DNA from: Lentisphaerota bacterium
GTDB taxonomy: Bacteria; Verrucomicrobiota; Kiritimatiellia; RFP12; JAAYLN01
Assembly: GCA_012514915.1 (NCBI GenBank)
Contig: JAAYZJ010000450.1
Span: forward strand, 1 to 21,437
Reading direction: 5' to 3'
Length of the DNA stretch: 21,437 nt
Shown: positions 15,760 to 21,437 of the stretch, one piece after another
Numbering within the stretch: position 1 is the stretch's first letter
How the letters are laid out: each line of letters begins with the position of its first letter
Notes under the pieces: generated by a model
Database searches by the model: none
Seen by the model: only the letters and a program-made list of their open reading frames with translations
Told to the model about the DNA's origin: nothing
Position numbers and translations under genes: made by a program

Positions 15760-16868
15760 ATACGCTAACCCAGGCCGCCGCCGGCCGCAGGATCGTCCTC
15801 GGCCATGACTGGCTGACCGGCATGCGCGGGGGCGAACGCGTTCTCCAATGCCATTGCGAGGCCTTCCCCGACGCCCCCCTGGTGGCCCTGTTTGCCGATC
15901 CAAGCCGGGTCTGTGAGACGATCCGCAACCGGCCGATCATCTGTTCACCGCTGCAGCGCGTGCCCCGGGTGACCCGCATCTACCGCTATCTGCTCCCCCT
16001 GATGGGGCCGGCGGCGCGGGCGCTGCGGGTGCCGGCGGGCGATCTGCTGCTGACGTCGAGTCACTGTGTGGCCAAGGCCTTCCGCACACCGCCCGGCATG
16101 CGGCACTTGTGCTACTGCTTCACGCCCATGCGCTACGCCTGGCTCTTCCAGAACGAGTATCTGGGGCCGGTCAAGTCGGTGCTGGCGGCCCCGCTGCTGG
16201 CGCACCTGCGGCGCTGGGACCGCGCGACAAGCAGCGGCGTCGACCGCTTCGTGGCCATCAGCCGCCACGTGCAGGACCGCATCCGGCGCTTCTACGGGCG
16301 GGAGAGCGATGTCGTCTACCCGCCGGTCGACACGGAATGGCTGACGCCGGCGCCCGGCGGCGCGACGGGCGATTACGATCTGATCGTCTCGGCGCTGGTG
16401 CCCTACAAGCGGATCGACCTCGCCGTGCAGGCCTACCGCCGCCAGTCGCGCCGCCTCCTGATCGTCGGCACCGGCACGGAGACGGCCCGGTTGCGCGCGC
16501 TCGCCGGCGGCAACGTCGAGTTCCTCGGCTGGCGTTCCGACGCGGATGTGCGCGAGCTCTACCGGAACTGCCGCCTCCTGCTCTTCCCCGGCGAGGAGGA
16601 CTTCGGGATCGTGCCGCTCGAGGCGATGGCCTGCGGCCGCCCGGTTGTCGCGTTCCGCCGCGGAGGCGCCACCGAGACGGTGGCCGATGGGATCACGGGC
16701 CTCTTTTTCGATGAACAGCGGGTCGAGGCGCTCGAGGACGCCGTCGCACGCGCCGCGGCGGTCCGCTGGGAGCCCGCACGGATCCGGACGCATGCCGAGG
16801 CATTCGGCATCGGCCGGTTCTTCGACGAGATGGCAGCCTGCGTCACACGAACCCTGGAGCAAAACTAA
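15756..16868 (+). CDS. Glycosyltransferase family 4, WbaZ-like (third of three)
   Basis: A 370-residue GT4 enzyme with the N-terminus RIVLGHDWLTGMRGGERVLQ, which resembles the WbaZ/mannosyltransferase branch, and CYCFTPMRYAWLFQNEYLG in the acceptor domain. The donor domain shows VSALVPYKRIDLAVQAY, LLIVGTGTE, and the E-x7-E motif in EEDFGIVPLEAMACGRPVV. The ATG overlaps the previous stop (ATGA), with GGGGAGGGG upstream. The three enzymes are therefore made together and probably add successive sugars to one glycan. No polymerase, flippase or sugar-nucleotide gene is next to them. A short leader region and a separate Shine-Dalgarno mark the next gene. Confidence 0.93.
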   Translation: MNTLTQAAAGRRIVLGHDWLTGMRGGERVLQCHCEAFPDAPLVALFADPSRVCETIRNRPIICSPLQRVPRVTRIYRYLLPLMGPAARALRVPAGDLLLTSSHCVAKAFRTPPGMRHLCYCFTPMRYAWLFQNEYLGPVKSVLAAPLLAHLRRWDRATSSGVDRFVAISRHVQDRIRRFYGRESDVVYPPVDTEWLTPAPGGATGDYDLIVSALVPYKRIDLAVQAYRRQSRRLLIVGTGTETARLRALAGGNVEFLGWRSDADVRELYRNCRLLLFPGEEDFGIVPLEAMACGRPVVAFRRGGATETVADGITGLFFDEQRVEALEDAVARAAAVRWEPARIRTHAEAFGIGRFFDEMAACVTRTLEQN

Positions 16869-16956
16869 GCATCGGTGGTTGGTGCCCGCAACCGGCGGCC
16901 CTTCGGCGAATCACTGGTAGGAACATGCCGAAACATTTGAAACGAGGAGTCTGAAC

Positions 16957-18051
16957 ATGTCCGAACTGTTGTTTGCCCGCTATGCGCCCAAAAATCTGGA
17001 ACCGGTGAACACCATCGGCGCCAAGTGGGCGCGCCTGCTCGATGCGCTGGAACTGGCCCCGACGGTCAAGGATCGTTCCGTCTGCGTCAAGATGCATCTG
17101 GGGGGCGGAACGGGCTTCACCACGATTCATCCGTACCTGGCGCGGGTGCTGGTCAGGAAACTTCGCGAGGCGGGCGCCCGCTCGGTCTTCATCACCGACT
17201 CGCCCGGCGCGGTGGCTGCGGCGGTCGAGCGGGGCTACACCACCGAGACGGTGGGCTGCCCGATCGTGTCGCTCTCAGGGCTGGCCGATACGTTCGCCGT
17301 CGACCACCCGGTCAACCCGCCGCTACGCGACTTCACCTCCGTCGCGATCGGCGGCGAAATCATCCACGCCGAGGTGCTGGTTGATTTCTCGCACGTCAAG
17401 GGACACGGCGCCTGCGGGTTCGGCGGCGCCTCGAAGAACCTCTCCATGGGGTGTGTCACCCAGAAGACGCGCGGCCGTATCCACGCGCTGGAGGGTGGGC
17501 TGAGCTGGGATCGGACGCTGTGCACGCACTGCCGGGCATGCGCGGAGAACTGTCCGAACGAGGCGATCTCGTTCGATGATCAGGGAACCTTCGAGGTCTT
17601 CTATCACAACTGCAAGTACTGCCAGCACTGCGTGCTGATCTGCCCGCGGAAGGCCCTGGCGATGGAGGGTGGGGGCTACCGCGATTTCCAGCGCGGCATG
17701 GCGCTGACCACCCGCGCCGTGCTCGACACCTTCGCGCCCGACCGCCGCCTCTTCATCAACCTGCTGGCCAACATCACGATCTTCTGCGACTGCTGGGGGA
17801 TGACCACTCCCAGCCTCGTCCCCGACATCGGCATCCTGGCGGGGCGCGACATCGTGGCGATCGAGCAGGCGTCGCTCGAGCTGATCCGCACCGAGGATCT
17901 GATCCCCGGCTCGCTGCCCCCCGGCTGGGAACTCGGCGGCCATGGCCATCTCTTTGAGCGGATCCACGCCAAGGATCCCTATGCCGTCATCGAATACCTG
18001 CACGAGTTCGGCCTCGGCAGCCGCGACTACACGCTACGGGAAATTGACTGA
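16957..18051 (+). CDS. DUF362 protein with two 4Fe-4S clusters
   Basis: A 364-residue cytoplasmic protein of the DUF362 family with a built-in ferredoxin module. The DUF362 part has VCVKMHLGGGTGFTTIHPY (42-60), VFITDSPG, and LVDFSHVKGHGACGFGGASKNLSMGC (141-166). Two cluster motifs follow: CTHCRACAENCP (Cys189, 192, 195, 199) and CKYCQHCVLICP (Cys219, 222, 225, 229). A further FCDCW (276-280) gives two more cysteines. DUF362 proteins are common in anaerobes but their reaction is unknown. An electron-transfer role is inferred from the cysteines. The ATG at 16957 has GAGGAG at 7 nt. It is 88 bp from the last glycosyltransferase and 80 bp before the CBM9-like gene. Confidence 0.92.
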   Translation: MSELLFARYAPKNLEPVNTIGAKWARLLDALELAPTVKDRSVCVKMHLGGGTGFTTIHPYLARVLVRKLREAGARSVFITDSPGAVAAAVERGYTTETVGCPIVSLSGLADTFAVDHPVNPPLRDFTSVAIGGEIIHAEVLVDFSHVKGHGACGFGGASKNLSMGCVTQKTRGRIHALEGGLSWDRTLCTHCRACAENCPNEAISFDDQGTFEVFYHNCKYCQHCVLICPRKALAMEGGGYRDFQRGMALTTRAVLDTFAPDRRLFINLLANITIFCDCWGMTTPSLVPDIGILAGRDIVAIEQASLELIRTEDLIPGSLPPGWELGGHGHLFERIHAKDPYAVIEYLHEFGLGSRDYTLREID

Positions 18052-18052
18052 T

Positions 18053-18063
18053 ACGGTCACCGT
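18053..18063. other. Short perfect inverted repeat after the DUF362 gene
   Basis: ACGGT and ACCGT flank a single C, starting two bases after the stop codon. It is too short to be a terminator and could be a small operator or chance. The gap to the next gene holds nothing else recognisable. Confidence 0.3.
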
Positions 18064-18131
18064 TCGCGCCTCCATCCGTGCCTGTCCCTTCCATCGAGAG
18101 GGCAGACCAGACCAACGATAAACGAGCCCCC

Positions 18132-18842
18132 ATGAAGAAAACAGCCTCCAAGACAGCAACCGCTCCGTCCTACACCATCCACCGCACCAAGACGCCCCCC
18201 TCGCTGCGGGCCGAGGTGGGGGAAGTCCCCGCCGGTTGGGACCAGGCGGAGGTCGGCACCATGGGTGCGTGGCACCGCCGCAGCAGTGCGCACCATCCGC
18301 TGACCTTCTTCCGGGCGCTGATCGACAAGCAGGCCCTGTACGTTCGGTTCGACGTGATGGACCGCCACGTCCGCAGCCTGCAAACCCGCCCGCAGTCGCA
18401 GGTCTGCCGCGACAGTTGCGTCGAGAGCTTCATCCAGCCGGCGCCCGGCAAGGCCTACTTCAACTTCGAGATCAACGCGGGCGGCACGCTGCTGCTCTAC
18501 TTCATCGAGGATTCCCGGCGTCGCCCCGAGGGGGGCTTCATGCGCTACGCGCCCGTCAAGCCGGTCTGGATGAAGCAGGTCGAGATCGGCCATTCGCTTC
18601 CCGCCACCGTGCGCCGGACGATTGAAGGGCCGATCGCCTGGGCCGTGGCCTACCGCATTCCGCTGGCGCTCTTCACCGCGCACCTGGGCGAGCTCGATGT
18701 CGCGCCCGGATCGGTCTGGCGCGGGAACTTCTACAAGTGCGGCGGCGATCCGGCCTATCCCCACTGGGGCATGTGGTCGGACGTTGGCAGGCCGCTCAAC
18801 TTCCACCAGCCGAAACGCTTCGGCGAACTGATCCTCGGCTGA
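18132..18842 (+). CDS. Carbohydrate-binding family 9-like protein
   Basis: A 236-residue protein resembling the CBM9-like domain found singly in many PVC and Bacteroidetes proteins. Typical segments are ALYVRFDVMDRHVRS (68-82), CRDSCVESFIQP (92-103), AYFNFEINAGGTLLLYF (108-124) and a C-terminal WRGNFYKCGGD followed by W and GRPLNFHQPKRFGEL. It has no signal peptide, whereas carbohydrate-binding modules are normally exported, so it may bind a sugar inside the cell or act as a subunit. The ATG at 18132 is the only ATG that leaves the full domain. A GTG at 18078 adds 18 residues without a better ribosome site, and neither start has a clear Shine-Dalgarno. It lies 34 bp before the next gene. Confidence 0.8.
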   Translation: MKKTASKTATAPSYTIHRTKTPPSLRAEVGEVPAGWDQAEVGTMGAWHRRSSAHHPLTFFRALIDKQALYVRFDVMDRHVRSLQTRPQSQVCRDSCVESFIQPAPGKAYFNFEINAGGTLLLYFIEDSRRRPEGGFMRYAPVKPVWMKQVEIGHSLPATVRRTIEGPIAWAVAYRIPLALFTAHLGELDVAPGSVWRGNFYKCGGDPAYPHWGMWSDVGRPLNFHQPKRFGELILG

Positions 18843-18876
18843 TTGCCCGGCGGCGAAAGGCAGGAGGGGGAATCCC

Positions 18877-19674
18877 GTGTCGGTTCAACCCAAGACCCTC
18901 GACGAGCATCGTGCGTATCTCCACGAGATCGTGCGGCTCAAGCTCTTCTTCATGCACGACTGGCTTGCCCGTCATCCCGACGAGGCGCCGGTCGACGTGC
19001 TGCGCAAGCGTGTCGATATCTACCGCAAGACCGACGCCAATCCGGGCGCGCTCACTCCGGCGGTGCAGGCGTGGGACTCGGAGGCCTGGCAGGCCCTCGA
19101 GCAGCCGCTGCTCGCCTGCTATGCACGGCGGCGGGACGACATCGCGGCCTTCGAGCGCGAGGGGTTCGCAATCCTGCGTGCCTCGATCGACGCGCGCTGC
19201 GAGCGTGACTTCCTCGACGACTCGCCCCTCAAGGCTTACCAGTGCGGCAGCCTGCGCTACAACATCTACACCGAGCCGACGGAGCAGGTCGGCTTCCACA
19301 TCGCCAACGCGGTCCGTCCGCGGTCGATCTTTGACAATCCGCACTACCTGCCCGCCTGCTTCCTGGTGATGATGGAGCAGGTCGAGGTGAAGTACGGCGC
19401 GACCGAGATCATGACCGGAACCTGGCTCAATGGCCACCGCAAGTGGCTGGAGCTCTTCCCGCGCGAGTGGCTCGACAACATGGAACCGCCCAACGAGGAT
19501 GTGCAGTGGCACTACGGTTTCTGGGGCCAGTTCATCACCGCACGCGGCACGTTCAACCGCAAGCTGGGCGACTTCGTACGCCAGCATCGCCGCCTCTACT
19601 ACTACCCGCGCCGTTCGTATGTGGCGATTGCCTCGATGCGCCGTCACCTGCTGGAGCGGCTGCGTCAAGCCTAG
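18877..19674 (+). CDS. Unrecognised cytoplasmic protein rich in aromatic residues
   Basis: I do not recognise a family for this 265-residue protein. It has no signal peptide or membrane segment. Tryptophan and tyrosine are frequent (LFFMHDWLARHP, TGTWLNGHRKWLELFP, QWHYGFWGQF, RLYYYPRRSYVA). The segments QVGFHIANAVRPRSIFD and ACFLVMMEQVEVKYGATEIMTGTWLNG look like conserved active- or ligand-site stretches. The start is a GTG with an excellent AGGAGGGGG site 6 nt upstream. It is 34 bp after the CBM9-like gene and 11 bp before rnc, so it is probably co-transcribed with both. The aromatic content and its neighbour suggest glycan binding, which is only inference. Confidence 0.78.
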   Translation: MSVQPKTLDEHRAYLHEIVRLKLFFMHDWLARHPDEAPVDVLRKRVDIYRKTDANPGALTPAVQAWDSEAWQALEQPLLACYARRRDDIAAFEREGFAILRASIDARCERDFLDDSPLKAYQCGSLRYNIYTEPTEQVGFHIANAVRPRSIFDNPHYLPACFLVMMEQVEVKYGATEIMTGTWLNGHRKWLELFPREWLDNMEPPNEDVQWHYGFWGQFITARGTFNRKLGDFVRQHRRLYYYPRRSYVAIASMRRHLLERLRQA

Positions 19675-19685
19675 GGAGTCGTGCG

Positions 19686-20426
19686 GTGCAAGAGAAGCGA
19701 GATCAAGTGGACTCCGTGTCTGCACCTCTGGCGGCGATCGAGGCGCGGATTGGCTACCACTTCGTCCGCCCCGACCTGCTGCTGACCGCCCTGACGCACC
19801 CCTCCTTCCGCAATGATCATCCGGAGACGCGGGAAGACAACCAGCGGGGCGAGTTTCTTGGCGATGCCGTCCTCGACCTGTTGCTGGCCGATCAACTTTT
19901 CCGGGAGCACCCCGATGTCGACGAAGGGGCGTTGACGGTGCTGCGCAGTCAATGCGCCAGCGGACGCGCCCTGGCCGCCATCGCCCGTGAGATCGGGTTG
20001 GATAAAGCCCTGCGGGTCGCCGCCGGTCCCGATCACGACGCGCAGCTTGCGCGACCGCGCAACCTGGCGGCGGCGGTCGAGGCGCTGCTGGGGGCCGCCT
20101 GGCTGGATGGCGGTCTGGAGGCCGCCCGGGTCGTCTATGATCGATTGTTCCGGGAGCGCGTGGCCCGCCTCGACCAGGATCCGTGGGCCGACAATCCCAA
20201 GGGTGAACTGCAAGCCCTGACCCAGGCCCGCGGCCTGCCGCTACCGGTCTATACCGTGGGGCAGGTTGACGGGCCGAGCCATGCGCCGCATTACCTGGTG
20301 ACGGTCGAGGTCGCCGACGCGCGGGCCGCGGGGGAGGGCGGCAGCAAGCGGGCGGCCGAAATCGACGCGGCGCGGAGGTGGCTCGACGCCCACCGCGGTC
20401 CGCCGCCCGTTGCTGAGCCCGCTTAG
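19686..20426 (+). CDS. rnc: Ribonuclease III with two changed acidic active-site positions
   Basis: RNase III cuts double-stranded RNA in rRNA and mRNA processing. The 246-residue product has the nuclease signature NQRGEFLGDAVLD (52-64), a second helix with NLAAAVEALLGAAWLDGG (126-143), and a C-terminal dsRNA-binding domain from about 170 (PKGELQALTQARGLPLPVY and GGSKRAAEIDAARRWL). By comparison with E. coli, Glu41, Asp45 and Glu117 are kept as Glu56, Asp60 and Glu132. Glu38 is replaced by Gln53 and Asp114 by Ala129. It is therefore likely weakened or altered, though Asp45 and Glu117 are the most critical. The GTG at 19686 follows GGGAG at 7 nt; GTGs at 19707 and 19716 are alternatives. The stop overlaps the end of the convergent GH4 gene. 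A second RNase III paralogue elsewhere is possible. Confidence 0.92.
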   Translation: MQEKRDQVDSVSAPLAAIEARIGYHFVRPDLLLTALTHPSFRNDHPETREDNQRGEFLGDAVLDLLLADQLFREHPDVDEGALTVLRSQCASGRALAAIAREIGLDKALRVAAGPDHDAQLARPRNLAAAVEALLGAAWLDGGLEAARVVYDRLFRERVARLDQDPWADNPKGELQALTQARGLPLPVYTVGQVDGPSHAPHYLVTVEVADARAAGEGGSKRAAEIDAARRWLDAHRGPPPVAEPA

Positions 20427-21437
20427 CGGAAGCGCGGCAGCCAGTCGCCGTGGGCCTCGATCAGATCGTCGACGAGGTTGCGGATCTGATCGATCGTCAG
20501 TTGTCCCGCCGTGTGTGGATCGAGCATGGCGGCCTGGTAGATCCGGTCGCGCCGGAGCTGCAGGATCGCCTCGATGGTCAGCAACTGCACGTTGATGTTG
20601 GTGCGGTTGTAGGCGGCGCAGACCTCCGGCAGGTCGCCGACGCGGCAGCCCCGGACGCCGTTGCCGTCCACCAGGCAGGGAACCTCGACGCAGGCCTTGG
20701 GAGGGAGGTTGGCGATGAGGCCATGGTTCATCACGTTGCCGCCGATGGTGATCGGGACGTTCGTCTCGATCGCCTCCATGATCGCCGAGCCGTACTCGTG
20801 CGTGCGGGTATGCGTCAGGGCGGCATTCCCGACCAGCTCCTTGCTCTGCTTCTTCCAGCTCTCGATCAGTTGGATGCAGCGGCGGGGATACTCGTCGAGT
20901 GGGATGTTGAACTCGTCGATCAACTCCGGGGCCGCCGCCTGGATGAAGTGGGGTACATACTCGGCGAAGTGCTCCGAGCTCTCGCTCATGTAGTAGCCGG
21001 TCTGCAGCATCATCTCCAGGCGAACCATGTTGCCGCTCTTCTCTTTGCCGGCACGCCAGCGGCGCAGTTTCTCGGCGGCCACGCGCTTGACCTCGGGGTA
21101 GAGATCCTTCCCGCGGTGCTCGAGCTTGAGCAGCCAGCCCATGTGGTTGATGCCGGCGACATCCTGCACGCATTCCTCGGGAGGGTACTTCTCCTGCAGC
21201 CCCAGCGTATGGAGCAGCGAGGAGGTGCAGACCTGCACCGAGTGGCACAGGCCGACGGCGCGGACGCCGGTCCCCTGGAGGATACCGCCTGTCAGAATGG
21301 CCATCGGGTTGGTGTAGTTGAGCAGCCAGGCGCGGGGACAGACCTCCTCCATCTCATGCGCGAAATCGAGCATGACGGGAAGGGTGCGGAGACCGCGGAA
21401 GATGCCGCCGATGCCCAGGGTGTCGCCGATGGTCTGC
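20423..21437 (-). CDS. GH4 alpha-galactosidase/alpha-glucosidase (N-terminus beyond window)
   Basis: GH4 enzymes cleave alpha-glycosides by an NAD+ and Mn2+ dependent oxidation-elimination route. The window holds the last 337 residues; the N-terminal Rossmann nucleotide-binding part lies past 21437. The visible start reads QTIGDTLGIGGIFRGLRTLPVMLDFA when the frame is followed to the edge, so an internal ATG at 21373 is not the start. Family motifs are LLNYTNPMA (substrate contact), GLCHSVQVC (Cys for the metal), DVAGINHMGWLLKLE (metal His) and EYGSAIMEAIETNVP. AGINHMGWLLKLEHRGKDLYP fits the MelA/AglA branch, not the 6-phospho-glucosidases. Alpha-galactosidase is the likeliest activity. The stop overlaps that of rnc by four bases on opposite strands. 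Confidence 0.94.
   Translation of the reverse strand, partial: QTIGDTLGIGGIFRGLRTLPVMLDFAHEMEEVCPRAWLLNYTNPMAILTGGILQGTGVRAVGLCHSVQVCTSSLLHTLGLQEKYPPEECVQDVAGINHMGWLLKLEHRGKDLYPEVKRVAAEKLRRWRAGKEKSGNMVRLEMMLQTGYYMSESSEHFAEYVPHFIQAAAPELIDEFNIPLDEYPRRCIQLIESWKKQSKELVGNAALTHTRTHEYGSAIMEAIETNVPITIGGNVMNHGLIANLPPKACVEVPCLVDGNGVRGCRVGDLPEVCAAYNRTNINVQLLTIEAILQLRRDRIYQAAMLDPHTAGQLTIDQIRNLVDDLIEAHGDWLPRFR

Noticed and set aside
16877..16893. Terminator after the third glycosyltransferase
   Set aside because: Only a 5-bp GGTTG/CAACC stem, 7-nt loop and no T-run; too weak to call.
19686..20426. rnc as a pseudogene
   Set aside because: The frame is intact, both domains are full length and the most critical Asp and Glu are kept; altered activity is more likely than loss.

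Overview
High-GC bacterial chromosome, densely packed, with both ends cutting genes. No rRNA, tRNA, CRISPR array, phage or insertion sequence is visible. The gene set points to a Gram-negative member of the PVC superphylum, most plausibly Kiritimatiellota, Lentisphaerota or Verrucomicrobiota. It has LpxI-type lipid A synthesis, the LL-diaminopimelate aminotransferase (DapL) route to lysine and peptidoglycan, a PPi-type phosphofructokinase, ferredoxin-like DUF362 and CBM9-like proteins, a GH4 glycosidase and a sialidase-fold protein. The phylum is inference; the Gram-negative, glycan-using lifestyle is well supported.

Layout. (1) 1-4682, minus: operon lpxI-lpxB-dnaE, with overlapping or nearly touching ends; dnaE runs off the left edge. 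(2) 4683-4984: divergent control region with a 16-bp tandem repeat array, a strong sigma70-like promoter for lpxI and a weaker one for the phosphofructokinase. (3) 4985-8024, plus: PPi-type phosphofructokinase, family 2 methyltransferase and rhomboid protease, joined by stop/start overlaps. (4) 8005-12089, minus: LpxL-type acyltransferase, dapL, a YeaD-like hexose-6-phosphate mutarotase and an unrecognised exported protein. (5) 12140-13282, minus: Asp-box sialidase-superfamily protein, divergent from (6) 13448-16868, plus: three GT4 glycosyltransferases with 4-bp overlaps. (7) 16957-20426, plus: DUF362 double 4Fe-4S protein, CBM9-like protein, an unrecognised aromatic-rich protein and an RNase III with altered active-site positions. 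(8) 20423-21437, minus: C-terminal three quarters of a GH4 alpha-galactosidase/alpha-glucosidase.

How they work together. Envelope building is the main theme: LpxI and LpxB make the lipid A disaccharide, the LpxL-type enzyme adds a secondary acyl chain, DapL supplies meso-diaminopimelate, and the three glycosyltransferases probably build a surface polysaccharide or LPS core. A second theme is glycan and sugar use: the sialidase-fold protein, GH4 enzyme, mutarotase and phosphofructokinase.

The most interesting signals are: predicted leaderless or near-leaderless promoters with exact 17-bp spacers in front of both lipid A transcription units and the glycosyltransferase operon; the tandem array beside the lpxI promoter; an intact nine-residue PHP metal site in DnaE; an RNase III lacking two usual acidic active-site residues; and a perfect 13-bp hairpin inside the mutarotase gene. 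I found no clear new multi-gene defence or mobile system. The best candidate for undescribed biology is the DUF362 / CBM9-like / unknown-protein cluster beside rnc.
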